Of a stretch of 64,000 nt of DNA, positions 49,856-59,525 are shown one piece after another. Position numbers and translations under genes: made by a program. The notes under the pieces were generated by a model, which worked only from the letters and a program-made list of their open reading frames with translations, searched no databases and was not told the origin of the DNA. This stretch comes from Alistipes communis (lineage in GTDB: Bacteria; Bacteroidota; Bacteroidia; Bacteroidales; Rikenellaceae): NCBI RefSeq assembly GCF_006542665.1, contig NZ_AP019735.1, forward strand, positions 2,790,001-2,854,000. Direction: 5' to 3'. Position 1 is the first letter of the stretch, and every line of letters starts with the position of its first letter.

Positions 49856-52800
49856 ATGAAACGAATCAGACTATTATTTCTGATGCTGCTTTGTGCTGCC
49901 GGAACTGTCTCGACGGTTCGGGCGCAGAAAGTGACGTTGAACTTCCGGGATGCCAAACTCGAACAGGTGTTCGGGCGGATCACCGAGCAGACGGGCTACA
50001 CGTTCTATTATGCGCGTCCGACGGTCAATCCCGACAAGATCGTGAGCATCGCCGTCAAGGATGTCGACGTGCGTGCGGCGCTGAAGCAACTGCTGGCGGC
50101 CGACAAGGTCGAGATAGAGATCCGTGACGGTAAGATCTATCTTTCCCCCCCCCTTTTCTTGCAGGCTGCTGCCAGGGAGCAATCCGTTGAAGGCGTTGTC
50201 CGCGACGCTGCGGGACAGCCTGTGGTCGGCGCTGCGGTGATCGTCAAGGGTACGACAAGGGGTGTGAGTTCGGGAGCCGACGGCTCGTTTGCCTTCGACG
50301 ATCTGGCGGGCGATGCCGTGTTGCAGGTTTCAGCGCTGGGATATGCGGCCTCTGAGGTGCCGGTCGGCAACCGCTCGTTCGTCGCGGTCGAACTGAAAGA
50401 GGACACCAAGCTCGTCGACAAGGTGGTGGTCGTGGGCTACGGCACGCAGAAGAGGGCTAACTTGACAGGCGCTGTCGACCAGGTTTCTTCAGACCTTCTG
50501 GAAAACCGTCCAGTGGCTAATGTCACCCAGATGTTGCAGGGTGCCGTTCCCAACCTCAATATCTCGCTGGCCGACGGCAAACCCAACCGTTCGGCGTCGT
50601 ACAACATCCGCGGCAAGACGTCGATCGGTGCGGGCGGATCGGCTCTGGTGCTGATCGACGGTGTTGAGGGCGACCCCGCGATGCTCAACCCTAACGACAT
50701 CGAGTCGGTTTCGGTGCTCAAAGACGCTGCCTCGGCTGCCATCTACGGTTCGCGCGCACCCTACGGCGTAGTGCTCATCACCACCAAGGATCCGGGAAAG
50801 CTTCCTGACAAGTTCACGATCAACTACACGGGCAACGTTTCCATCCAGCAGCCGACGGCCATTCCCGACGTCGTGGACGACGGGTACGTCTATGCGCGCC
50901 TTTTCTACGACGCATGGTATAACTACCGTTTCAACGAACCGACGGGCTTCAATAACTCGCAGGACTTTTCGCGTGCGTGGCTCGACACCTTCCGCCAGCG
51001 CAAACTCGCGGGTAACAAGCTCGAAACGACCGTCGATCCCGACGGTAAGTACGTTTACTACGGCAATACGGACTACTACGACGCGCTCTACAAGGATACG
51101 GTGATCGCACAGACGCACAACGTTTCGATCAGCGGTTCGAACGGCAAGATCAGCCACTATCTTTCGGGGCGTCTGTACGATTACAACGGTCTATTCAACT
51201 TCACACCCGACACTTACCGCACGATGAACCTCCGTTCGAAGGTTTCCTCACAGGTGTTCAAATGGTTGAAAATAAGCAATAACTTCGACTATACGCACGA
51301 CCGCTATCGTCAGCCGATGGGCTATTCGAAGGAGGGCGGCGGCGTGCTGTGGCGTTCGGTCAACGATCAGGGGCATCCCTCGTCGCCGATCTTCAATCCC
51401 GACGGTACGCTGACCAAGTCGGGCGCCTATGCCATCGGCGGACTGGTGACGGGCGACAACTGGCTCGACCGTACGACCAAGACGCTCAAAAACACCACCA
51501 CACTCAACGTCACGATGCTGGAAAACCGCCTGCACCTGACGGGCGACTTCTCGTTCCGCACCAAGGACTACACCGAAACCAAGAAGACCACTGCCATTCC
51601 TTACAGTGCCTACGAGGGCGAAACCGTCTATCTCGGCACGCCTGAGACCGACGACGTGATGAAGGAGTCGTTGCAGCTGACGACCTATATGGCCACCAAC
51701 GCCTACGCCGAATTCGAGGACACCTTCGCCGAGAAGCACTATTTCAAGGCGTTGGCCGGTTACAACTACGAGCAGCAGGACTACAAGTCGACCTACTCTG
51801 AGCGCAACGGTCTGCTGATGCCCGACGCCGGCAACATCAACTTCGCGCTGGGCGACGTCATGTCGATCACCGGCGGCGGTAGCCGCTGGCGTTATGTGGG
51901 AGCCTTCTTCCGTTTCAACTACGCCTACGACGACCGCTATCTGCTCGAAGTCAACGGCCGCTACGACGGTTCCTCGAAATTCCCCAATAACTCGCAGTGG
52001 GGTTTCTTCCCTTCGGCTTCGGCCGCCTGGCGCGTTTCGCAGGAGAAGTTTTGGAATGTCAGCCCTATGGCTGTTTCGAACCTCAAAGTGCGCGCTTCGT
52101 ACGGTGCGCTGGGCAACAGCAACGTCGATCCCTACACCTATCTCGAAACGTTCGGTCTGTCGACCTTCGGTACCGGTTCGGGCGATGCGGCCCGCTACCT
52201 CTTCGGGCAGGCCAAGTTGCGCTACACGAGCCTCCCGGGGCAGATCCCCGACAACATCGGCTGGGAAACCTCCAAAACCTTCGACGTAGGACTGGACGCC
52301 GGTTTCCTGAACGGCCGGCTGAACCTCACGGCCGACTACTACGTCCGCAAAACGGTCGACATGTACACCGTCGGGCCGACGCTTCCCGATACCTTCGGAG
52401 CAACGGCTCCCAAGGGCAACTACGCCGATATGAGCACCTACGGCTATGAGATCTCGTTGAGCTACAACGACTCGTTCAGGCTGGCGGGCAAACCTTTCAA
52501 TTTCGGGATCAAGACGACGTTGGCCGACTATTATTCCGTGATCGACCGCTATAACAACGCCTCGCGCAAACTTTCCGATTACTACGAGGGGCAACGCCTG
52601 GGCGAGATCTGGGGTTTCGTCTGCAACGGGCTGTTTCAGAACCAGGCCGAGATCGACGCGGCGTTCGGGGGCAAGGGCTACAAGAACGACATCATGCAGA
52701 CCTCCGAGAAGTACATCACCTATCCGGGTGACATGCGCTTCGAGGATCTGAACGGTAACGACGCCATCGACCGTGGCAGCAGCACGGTCGACGATCCGGG

Positions 52801-53365
52801 CGATAGGAAGATTATCGGCAATTCCGAGCCGCGTTACATCTATACCATTTCGCTCAATGCCGACTGGAACGGCTTTTTCCTCTCGGCGCTGTTCGACGGC
52901 GTGGGCCGGCAACAGTGGTTCCCCAGCGACGAGAGCCTTTTCTGGGGCATGTACAACCGTCCCTACAACCAGGTTCCGACGTGGCATCTGCAAAACTATT
53001 GGACCGAGGAGCGCCCGAATGCCTATCTGCCGCGCTACGTGGGCTACTACGGTCCGATGAACGCCGGTACGGCCAACATCAATACGCGCTATTTGCAGGA
53101 CGTGTCGTACATCCGGTTGAAGAACCTGCAATTTGGTTACGACCTCCCCAAACGGTGGATCTCGAAGATCGGCCTTTCGAAGGTTTCGGTCTACTTCTCG
53201 GGAGAGAACCTCTGGAGCTGGTCGCCGCTCTACCGCCACACGAAGGACTTCGATGTGACGGTGGCCAACAAGAAGTCCGACTCGGATATATCCGACAGCA
53301 AGGGCGACGGACATAATTATCCCGTGATGCGGAGTTTCAGCTTCGGCATCTCGATCACCTATTAA
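49856..53365 (+). CDS. SusC-like TonB-dependent outer membrane transporter with STN domain
   Basis: A 1169-residue porin. After the signal (MKRIRLLFLMLLCAAGTVST, ending VRAQ) comes an STN signalling domain (about 25-95, FRDAKLEQVFGRITEQTGYT), a CarboxypepD_reg-like beta domain (VEGVVRDAAGQPVVGAAVIV), a plug with the TonB-box-like region and LIDGVEGDPAMLNPNDIESV, and a 22-strand barrel ending SFGISITY. The STN domain and upstream sigma/FecR pair make this a trans-envelope signalling transporter. A C9 run (50145-50153) lies in frame at the STN/next-domain border. ATG at 49856 is preferred over a TTG at 49799, because only it gives a signal peptide. Confidence 0.95.
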   Translation: MKRIRLLFLMLLCAAGTVSTVRAQKVTLNFRDAKLEQVFGRITEQTGYTFYYARPTVNPDKIVSIAVKDVDVRAALKQLLAADKVEIEIRDGKIYLSPPLFLQAAAREQSVEGVVRDAAGQPVVGAAVIVKGTTRGVSSGADGSFAFDDLAGDAVLQVSALGYAASEVPVGNRSFVAVELKEDTKLVDKVVVVGYGTQKRANLTGAVDQVSSDLLENRPVANVTQMLQGAVPNLNISLADGKPNRSASYNIRGKTSIGAGGSALVLIDGVEGDPAMLNPNDIESVSVLKDAASAAIYGSRAPYGVVLITTKDPGKLPDKFTINYTGNVSIQQPTAIPDVVDDGYVYARLFYDAWYNYRFNEPTGFNNSQDFSRAWLDTFRQRKLAGNKLETTVDPDGKYVYYGNTDYYDALYKDTVIAQTHNVSISGSNGKISHYLSGRLYDYNGLFNFTPDTYRTMNLRSKVSSQVFKWLKISNNFDYTHDRYRQPMGYSKEGGGVLWRSVNDQGHPSSPIFNPDGTLTKSGAYAIGGLVTGDNWLDRTTKTLKNTTTLNVTMLENRLHLTGDFSFRTKDYTETKKTTAIPYSAYEGETVYLGTPETDDVMKESLQLTTYMATNAYAEFEDTFAEKHYFKALAGYNYEQQDYKSTYSERNGLLMPDAGNINFALGDVMSITGGGSRWRYVGAFFRFNYAYDDRYLLEVNGRYDGSSKFPNNSQWGFFPSASAAWRVSQEKFWNVSPMAVSNLKVRASYGALGNSNVDPYTYLETFGLSTFGTGSGDAARYLFGQAKLRYTSLPGQIPDNIGWETSKTFDVGLDAGFLNGRLNLTADYYVRKTVDMYTVGPTLPDTFGATAPKGNYADMSTYGYEISLSYNDSFRLAGKPFNFGIKTTLADYYSVIDRYNNASRKLSDYYEGQRLGEIWGFVCNGLFQNQAEIDAAFGGKGYKNDIMQTSEKYITYPGDMRFEDLNGNDAIDRGSSTVDDPGDRKIIGNSEPRYIYTISLNADWNGFFLSALFDGVGRQQWFPSDESLFWGMYNRPYNQVPTWHLQNYWTEERPNAYLPRYVGYYGPMNAGTANINTRYLQDVSYIRLKNLQFGYDLPKRWISKIGLSKVSVYFSGENLWSWSPLYRHTKDFDVTVANKKSDSDISDSKGDGHNYPVMRSFSFGISITY
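50145..50153 (+). repeat. C9 homopolymer in the susC-like gene
   Basis: Nine Cs encode part of LSPPL just after the STN domain. The gene is in frame with nine; gain or loss of one C would truncate the transporter early. Confidence 0.9.
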
Positions 53366-53379
53366 ACTGTTTCCGTACT

Positions 53380-55194
53380 ATGAAAAATCAACTTATATTA
53401 TGGAGTATGTTCGTGGGCTGCGTTGCGCTTGCCACATCGTGCGACCTGACGGAGAACGTGCAGGTGAAAGCCGACAAATCGATGATCTTCGGATCGAAAT
53501 CGGGTCTCGAACTCTACTCCAATTCGTTTTACAAGGCTCTTCCGACACTCAAAAACGGTTTCATGCAGGACAAGATGTGCGATGTGGGAGCCGTCAGCAA
53601 TACCGACACTTTCATCAAGCAGGGAGCCTACAACACCGAGACTGCGACCAGTTGGAGCTGGGGCGCTTTGAAGAATATCAACTATTTCATCGACGGCTGC
53701 AACGACCCGAAGTACTGCACCGTCGACGACAATACGCGCGACAACTACCTCGGCATCGCCCGCTGGTTCCGTGCGTGGTTTTACTACGATAAGCTGACCA
53801 CCTATGGCGAAGTGCCCTGGTTCCCCCACGACATCCAGTCCTACCAGAACGACGTGATGTACAAGGATCGCGACAGTCGCGACGTGATCATCCGCAATCT
53901 GATCGCCGATCTCGATTTCGCTTACGAGCATATCCAGGCCACCTCGTCGACCGGAAGCTCGACGCTCACACGCTGGGCTGCTGCCGCGCTCAAGTCGCGC
54001 GTCTGCCTCTTCGAAGCGGCTTACCGCCGTTACCATAATCTCACGGAGCTTGAAATAACCCCCGAGGAGCTATATCGCGAGGCCGCCAAGGCCGCTAAAC
54101 TGGTGATTGATAACAGCGGCTGTTCGCTCAATACCGCCACGGGCAAGAAGGGCGCTTACCGCGATTTATTCTACAACGAAACGCCGCTGACGCAGGAGGT
54201 GATCCTCGCCGTCTGCGCCAACGAGAAATCCGGTATCTTCGGCGAGCAGAACTGGTGGTTCAACGCCCGTTCGTACGGACTATGTTGGAGCCTTGTCCGC
54301 TCGTTCGTCCACACCTACCTCAAGCTGGACGGTACGCCTTTCACCGACGCCGCCGACTATGCCGTGAAATCTTTTACTGAGGAGATGGAGGGGCGTGACC
54401 TGCGTTTGGAGCAAACCGTGCGCGGGCGCAATTTCCTGTGGGACGGCAAGACGGCAGTCGCCGACATCAAAAACCTTTCGCTCACGGGCTACCAGGTGAT
54501 CAAGTACACGCTCGACGAATCGAAATACGACGGCGGAGCGAAGAACATCAACAGCATTCCGCTGATCCGCTATGCCGAGGTGCTGCTCAACTACGCCGAG
54601 GCGCAGGCAGAGTTGGGCGTAATCACCGATTCCGAATGGGCGCTTACGGTCGGCGCGCTGCGCAAACGCGCCGGCATCACGGGCGGCACGGAAACGTTGC
54701 CCACGACCGTTGACGGCTACTTGCAGCGCACCTTTTATCCGGACGTGACCAGCCCCGTGCTGCTTGAAATCCGCCGCGAGCGGGCCATCGAACTCGTCGC
54801 CGAAGGCATGCGCTTCGATGATTTGCGCCGCTGGAAATGCGGGTCACTGATGGAAACCCTGCCGTGGAGCGGCATTCACATACCCGGATTGGAACAACCC
54901 GTCGATGTCAACGGCGACGGTGTGGACGACTATTATTTCACCGAGGGCGAGGTCACGGCGGCTCCGGCGGCGTACCGGAACATTGCCATCCGCGTCAACC
55001 AGGACGGAGTGGGGCTTTATGCCGAGGCGAATGCCGTGGCAGGTTATGATCTGGTCTACAAGACCGGTGCGGGTGATCGTTATTGGTATCCCGACGGCCG
55101 CCAGTACCTCTATCCGATTCCCGCCAAGGTGATCCGGGATTATAAGAACGCGGGCTATACGATCTCGCAGAACCCCTACTGGGACAACGAATAA
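53380..55194 (+). CDS. SusD/RagB-family nutrient-binding lipoprotein
   Basis: A 604-residue outer-membrane lipoprotein (MKNQLILWSMFVGCVALATSC). SusD hallmarks are the TPR-like helical scaffold (YLGIARWFRAWFYYDKLTTY, RWAAAALKSRVCLFEAAYR), NSIPLIRYAEVLLNYAEAQA and EIRRERAIELVAEGMRFDDLRRWK at about 470-495, and the final YLYPIPAKVIRDYKNAGYTI. It closes over the SusC pore to capture ligand. The gene follows the SusC gene by 14 bases. Confidence 0.95.
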   Translation: MKNQLILWSMFVGCVALATSCDLTENVQVKADKSMIFGSKSGLELYSNSFYKALPTLKNGFMQDKMCDVGAVSNTDTFIKQGAYNTETATSWSWGALKNINYFIDGCNDPKYCTVDDNTRDNYLGIARWFRAWFYYDKLTTYGEVPWFPHDIQSYQNDVMYKDRDSRDVIIRNLIADLDFAYEHIQATSSTGSSTLTRWAAAALKSRVCLFEAAYRRYHNLTELEITPEELYREAAKAAKLVIDNSGCSLNTATGKKGAYRDLFYNETPLTQEVILAVCANEKSGIFGEQNWWFNARSYGLCWSLVRSFVHTYLKLDGTPFTDAADYAVKSFTEEMEGRDLRLEQTVRGRNFLWDGKTAVADIKNLSLTGYQVIKYTLDESKYDGGAKNINSIPLIRYAEVLLNYAEAQAELGVITDSEWALTVGALRKRAGITGGTETLPTTVDGYLQRTFYPDVTSPVLLEIRRERAIELVAEGMRFDDLRRWKCGSLMETLPWSGIHIPGLEQPVDVNGDGVDDYYFTEGEVTAAPAAYRNIAIRVNQDGVGLYAEANAVAGYDLVYKTGAGDRYWYPDGRQYLYPIPAKVIRDYKNAGYTISQNPYWDNE

Positions 55195-55207
55195 AAATAG
55201 AAAGACC

Positions 55208-56128
55208 ATGAGAATATTTCGTTATTTACTGACGTTTACGCTGAGTTTCTCCTTCGTTTTCGTCGCCGGATGCAGCGATCCGAAGCCCGATTACTCGGAA
55301 TTCTACAAACCCCAGCCCGGCGACGAGCCGGAAGAGCCGGTCAATCCCGGCCTTGATGACAATCAGTTGAAAGTCATGTCGTTCAATATCCGTTACAGCT
55401 CTGGCGACGACGGAGTGAACAGCTGGGACAACCGCAAGCAGGCCGTTCCGGCGATGTTCGCCGACCAGCAGCCGACGGTGCTCGGCGTGCAGGAGGCGCG
55501 GCTCGACCAGAAGACCTACATGGACGAAAACTGCGCGGGCTACAAGAGCATTGGCGTGGGCCGCACCGACGGTCAGAATGCCGGTGAGTTCATGGCCATC
55601 TATTACCTCGACGATGCAGTGAAGCTCGAAAAGTGGGGGACATTCTGGCTCTCCGACACCCCCGACACCCCGTCGATCGGCTGGGACGCCTCGACCTACC
55701 GCACGGCCACGTGGGCCGTGTTCACTCACTACAAGTCGGGCCGCAAGTTCTTCTACGTCAACACCCACATCGACCACGTGGGACAGGTGGCGGCCCAGAA
55801 ATCGATGGAACTGATCGAGGCGAAGATCAGGTCGCTCAATCCCGACAACCTGCCGACGCTGCTGACAGCCGACTTCAACAAGATGCTCGACAGCCCGATT
55901 TTCGACGGCGTGAAGAAGTTCATGGTCGACGCGCGTACGACCGCTCCCGTGACCGACAACAAGGCGTCGTTCAACAACTTCGGCGGGGCGACCAATTATC
56001 CGCGCATCGACCATATCTTCAGTTCGGGCTTTACGCCCCTGCGCTTCGCTACCGTCGACCAGCGTTACGAGAAGGTACCCTATATTTCGGATCACTATCC
56101 CATTGCGGCCGTGTTGGAGTTCAAGTAA
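55208..56128 (+). CDS. Endonuclease/exonuclease/phosphatase-fold lipoprotein
   Basis: A 306-residue lipoprotein (signal MRIFRYLLTFTLSFSFVFVAGC, Cys at 22). After a Pro-rich linker (PGDEPEEPVNPG) the EEP fold begins: KVMSFNIRYSSGDDGVNSWD, VLGVQEARLDQK (metal-binding Glu), FFYVNTHIDHVG, LLTADFNKM (Asp-Asn pair), YPRIDHIFSS and ISDHYPIAAVLE. Family members cleave phosphodiester or phosphomonoester bonds (DNA, sphingomyelin, inositol phosphates). As a surface lipoprotein next to SusC/D, it probably removes a phosphoryl group from the imported ligand. Confidence 0.92.
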   Translation: MRIFRYLLTFTLSFSFVFVAGCSDPKPDYSEFYKPQPGDEPEEPVNPGLDDNQLKVMSFNIRYSSGDDGVNSWDNRKQAVPAMFADQQPTVLGVQEARLDQKTYMDENCAGYKSIGVGRTDGQNAGEFMAIYYLDDAVKLEKWGTFWLSDTPDTPSIGWDASTYRTATWAVFTHYKSGRKFFYVNTHIDHVGQVAAQKSMELIEAKIRSLNPDNLPTLLTADFNKMLDSPIFDGVKKFMVDARTTAPVTDNKASFNNFGGATNYPRIDHIFSSGFTPLRFATVDQRYEKVPYISDHYPIAAVLEFK

Positions 56129-56158
56129 TCCTGCAACCAAAACTCAAAACCGATTGAA

Positions 56159-58060
56159 ATGAAACGATATATCTATATGATAGCTGCTTTCGCCCTCATG
56201 GGGGCTGCCTCCTGCCAGCCGGACGAGGAGGTGGCGGTTCACGCCTCGTTCACCACCGACAAAGAGTCCTACGACGTGGGCGATCCGGTGGTGCTCACCA
56301 ATACTTCGACGGCCGAAAACGCCCTCATCGCCATCTGCAAGTGGGAGTTGGGCAAGGGCGTCGTTTCCTACGAAACCACTCCGGAGAACATCTCCTACGA
56401 CCAAGCCGGGGAGTACGTCATCAAGCTGACCGTCACCTCCGACCGTGGGGCGAAGAAGTCGTCGTTCGAGAAGACCATTCTGGTCGTAGACAACAACATC
56501 CGGCCCGTGGCCGACTTCTCGTGGTCACCCGAGAAGGTCGTGGCGGGCGAACCGGTGCAATTCACCGACCGTTCGACCGACGAGGACGGCGAGGTGGTGG
56601 CCTGGGAGTGGAAGTTCGGAACCACGACCTCCGACAAGCAGAATCCCGAGTTCACTTTCGCGGCGCAAGGACCCACTGAGGTTTCGCTCACCGTGACCGA
56701 TGACAAGAAAGGCAAGAACACCAAGACAGTGACCATCGACGTGGGGCGCGGCACCATCAACCTCGATCTGCTCTGGTTGTACCCCTACGATGATACGAAG
56801 GATGCCTATGTGTTCGGTACGTCACCCGCGGTCAGTCCCGACGGCGAATACGTTTATGTGACCTCGACGGGCTATTCGTTGGTCTGCTTTACGAAGGCGG
56901 GCGAGCGTCTCTGGGCCTTCGATATCGGCAAGGATGGCGCGTCGGCTGAGAACAACAGCGGCTCGATCAAGGTTCAGTCGCCGACGCCTTCGGTCGGCGG
57001 GGACGGCACGGTCTACGCGCTGGCAGGCTTCAACGAACCCAACAAGGGTGCCGGAGGCAGTGCTTTCTACGCCATCTCGGGCGGTGCTGCGGGCGGATCG
57101 CAGCTCTGGTACGTCAACACGGGCGTAAACACCAGTTTCAGGTTCCTTTCGCCGGCTGTTACCGAGAAATACCTCTTCATCGTGGCGCGCAACGTACCTT
57201 CGGGACACCAGAATTTCCAGGTCTATGACAAATCGTCGGGCAATCTGGTGGACGAGCGGCATGTCAACAGCGGCTCCTACGGTGGCGTATTACCGCTCAA
57301 AAACGGTATGGTGATCGCTGGTACGGGCGGTAGTCACGGCATGCGCGTCTATTTCCCCGACGGCACGGGGAAGTGGAAATTTTCCTGTGTGAAATCGAAC
57401 GGTCGCGAGCACAACTACGGCGGTACGGGCGAAGATAAGACCTGCGAAGCCCCGAACGGAACCCAGCCCGCTTCAGGTCCCGGCGGCAAGGTCTACATTC
57501 TGTTCCAGAACCAGGGCGTGCGTGCGGACAAGAGCCTGGGCGGGGGTATCGTCTACTGTTATGATCCGGCAAAGACCGTCTACGGGCAGACGCCCGAGCC
57601 GGACTGGTACTGTCCCGTCAAGGGAGACTGCGCCCAGTCAGGTATGGGCGTGGCGCTGGGTGAGGACGGTACGGTCTACGCCGCGACGCAGAAGACCGGC
57701 AGTGAGGCTGCCCACGTCACGGCTATCTCCGCGCAGGGTGTGAAACGTTGGGAGCACGCTGCCGACGGCGACATCAACGGCGTTCCGGCCGTTGACGACC
57801 AGGGTTTCGTCTATTACAACGACCGAACTACGGGCAAGCTGGTGAAACTCCGCCCGGAGGACGGTTCACGCGTGGCGGAGATCAAGCTGGCCGACGAGTT
57901 GCGCTCGTCGCCGACGATCTCCTACGACGGTACGATCTACGTTAACGGCATGAAGGACGACAAACCCACCGTCTTCGCGGTGAAGGGTGCAGCCGAGGGC
58001 TGCGCCGCATCGTGGTCGCAGCAGGGTGGCAACCCATCCAAAACTGAGTATATGTACTGA
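56159..58060 (+). CDS. PKD-domain / beta-propeller lipoprotein
   Basis: A 633-residue surface lipoprotein (MKRYIYMIAAFALMGAASC signal). Two PKD-like domains follow (about 30-110 and 118-200; PVADFSWSPEKVVAGEPVQF, then FGTTTSDKQNPEFTFAAQGP). The rest is a PQQ/quinoprotein-like propeller with repeated SPAVSPDGEYVYV, PTPSVGGDGTVYAL and VALGEDGTVYAATQ blades. There is no clear catalytic site. It completes the operon (31 bases after the EEP gene) and ends at a terminator, so it may be the accessory surface glycan- or ligand-binding protein (SGBP-like). Confidence 0.88.
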   Translation: MKRYIYMIAAFALMGAASCQPDEEVAVHASFTTDKESYDVGDPVVLTNTSTAENALIAICKWELGKGVVSYETTPENISYDQAGEYVIKLTVTSDRGAKKSSFEKTILVVDNNIRPVADFSWSPEKVVAGEPVQFTDRSTDEDGEVVAWEWKFGTTTSDKQNPEFTFAAQGPTEVSLTVTDDKKGKNTKTVTIDVGRGTINLDLLWLYPYDDTKDAYVFGTSPAVSPDGEYVYVTSTGYSLVCFTKAGERLWAFDIGKDGASAENNSGSIKVQSPTPSVGGDGTVYALAGFNEPNKGAGGSAFYAISGGAAGGSQLWYVNTGVNTSFRFLSPAVTEKYLFIVARNVPSGHQNFQVYDKSSGNLVDERHVNSGSYGGVLPLKNGMVIAGTGGSHGMRVYFPDGTGKWKFSCVKSNGREHNYGGTGEDKTCEAPNGTQPASGPGGKVYILFQNQGVRADKSLGGGIVYCYDPAKTVYGQTPEPDWYCPVKGDCAQSGMGVALGEDGTVYAATQKTGSEAAHVTAISAQGVKRWEHAADGDINGVPAVDDQGFVYYNDRTTGKLVKLRPEDGSRVAEIKLADELRSSPTISYDGTIYVNGMKDDKPTVFAVKGAAEGCAASWSQQGGNPSKTEYMY

Positions 58061-58080
58061 TTTGCCGGACGCAAACGACA

Positions 58081-58116
58081 AACGGGCTGTAACACGAGTT
58101 ATAGCCCGTTCTTTAT
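58081..58116 (+). terminator. Terminator of the SusC/D operon
   Basis: A 13-bp stem with one mismatch (AACGGGCTGTAAC at 58081 with GTTATAGCCCGTT at 58098), loop ACGA, then CTTTATG. Confidence 0.75.
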
Positions 58117-58292
58117 GTGTTAGGCATGAACGAGTGGAAGTCTCGGATAAACATTGGCTACGGAAGATTTCCAAATCGGAGAAGCTATTTGTCTTAAATC
58201 AGGCGAGATACGAAAATTTAGAGTCTGTCAAATCGATGATACTTGTCTAAGAGGGATCTGTTTTAACATGTATTCTGGGAATTAGTACCGGG

Positions 58293-58802
58293 ATTGCCTC
58301 GCTCGGCACGAAAGCCGTGCAGGGCTGCATCGCCTGCAACAAATGCGGCGAGCTCGGCCGCTGCGTCTTTCGGGACGAATTGTACGATACGCTGCACGGA
58401 AAACTGGCCGGAGCGGACGGTCTTGTCGTCGGTTCGCCGACCTACTACGCCGGCCCGAACGGTTCCCTGTGCGCGATTCTGGACAGGCTCTTCTACTCGG
58501 CAGGGGAGTTGCTCCGCTTCAAGCCGGCAGCAGCCGTAGCCGTCTGCCGGCGCGGCGGTGCGAGCGCGACGTTCGACAGGTTGAACAAGTATTTCACGAT
58601 CAACAACATGCCTGTCGTATCGTCGCAATACTGGAACAGCGTACACGGCCGGCTGCCCGGCGAAGCGACGCAGGATGCCGAAGGTATGCAGACCATGCGC
58701 ACGCTGGGCGACAACATGGCGTGGCTGCTGAAAAATATCCAAACGGGCAAGATACCTCTTCCGGAACCGGAGGAGCCTGTCCGGACGAATTTCATCCGGT
58801 AA
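58293..58802 (+). pseudogene. 5'-truncated NADPH-dependent FMN reductase/flavodoxin-like gene
   Basis: The frame reads GTKAVQGCIACNKCGELGRC, then ADGLVVGSPTYYAGPNGSLC and on to a normal C-terminus (LPEPEEPVRTNFIR). This is the flavodoxin-fold reductase family with the CxxC near the middle, but the first 40-50 residues, including the FMN phosphate-binding loop (usually GSPxxxG), are absent. The only starts are GTG at 58317 or later. Upstream sequence shows no relation, so the gene was cut at its 5' end and is probably inactive. Confidence 0.75.
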
Positions 58803-58812
58803 ACGGACAGCA

Positions 58813-58845
58813 AAAAGCCCCGACCGCACGTCGGGGCCTTTTTGG
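58813..58845. terminator. Bidirectional terminator
   Basis: AAAAA-GCCCCGAC (stem 58818-58825) pairs with GTCGGGGC (58831-58838), followed by CTTTTTGG. A-run on one side and T-run on the other suit the converging genes. Confidence 0.8.
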
Positions 58846-58861
58846 TCGTTTCGGCGTCCGT

Positions 58862-59227
58862 CTATGGCCTGAAAATAAAATAGACGGCCAGTACCAGACA
58901 GCAGAACCCTGCGATGTGATTCCATTGAAGCGATTCGTTCTTGCTGAAAAACAACACGAAGGAGGAGAAGACGATAAGCGTGATTACCTCCTGAATCACT
59001 TTCAGTTGCCACAGCGTGAACGGCCCCCCGTATTCGACGCTGCCGATCCGGTTGGCCGGAACCTGAAAACAGTATTCGAACAGGGCGACGCCCCAACTCA
59101 GCAGCACGATGGCTGCGAGCGACACCCGTTCGAGTTTCGACTTGAATACGATGTGCCCGTACCACGCCAGCGTCATAAAGGCGTTGGAGCAGACAAGCAG
59201 CAGGATGGTAAGAATTCCGCGCGGCAT
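58862..59227 (-). CDS. DUF486/DMT-like small membrane protein
   Basis: A 121-residue inner-membrane protein with four hydrophobic helices (ILTILLLVCSNAFMTLAWYG, SLAAIVLLSWGVALFEYC, EVITLIVFSSFVLFF, HIAGFCCLVLAVYFIF). The ATG at 59227 gives the usual DUF486 length and N-terminus; longer in-frame extensions upstream lack support. A drug/metabolite-transporter relative; function unknown. A TATTTTTG box lies at 59251-59258 on the minus strand. Confidence 0.85.
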   Translation of the reverse strand: MPRGILTILLLVCSNAFMTLAWYGHIVFKSKLERVSLAAIVLLSWGVALFEYCFQVPANRIGSVEYGGPFTLWQLKVIQEVITLIVFSSFVLFFSKNESLQWNHIAGFCCLVLAVYFIFRP

Positions 59228-59525
59228 CGGGTTCGGATTTTTATCGGGCGCAAAAATACGAAAAAATACGATCCCGTGTTCCTCACGGTGAAAAACTTTG
59301 TATCGCTTGCCGACATGCGTCGCGGAATTCCCGGAATCTGACGGCCAGGCGGAAATAAAATGACTTCGCAACCGGTTCTTGCGGTCGGGAATAACCGAAG
59401 ATTCGGATTAAATTGCTATTTTTGCGGATGGAATCGGAGTTCCGGAAAGCGCATGAAACCCGATGTTGCCGGTCGCTGCGGACGGAACGTGCCGCGCGCC
59501 GGAGAGCTCCGCTAAAACGAATCGT

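Noticed and set aside
58862..59371. Longer start for the DUF486-like protein
   Set aside because: The extra N-terminal 48 residues are not membrane-like and do not fit the family; the ATG at 59227 gives the normal length.
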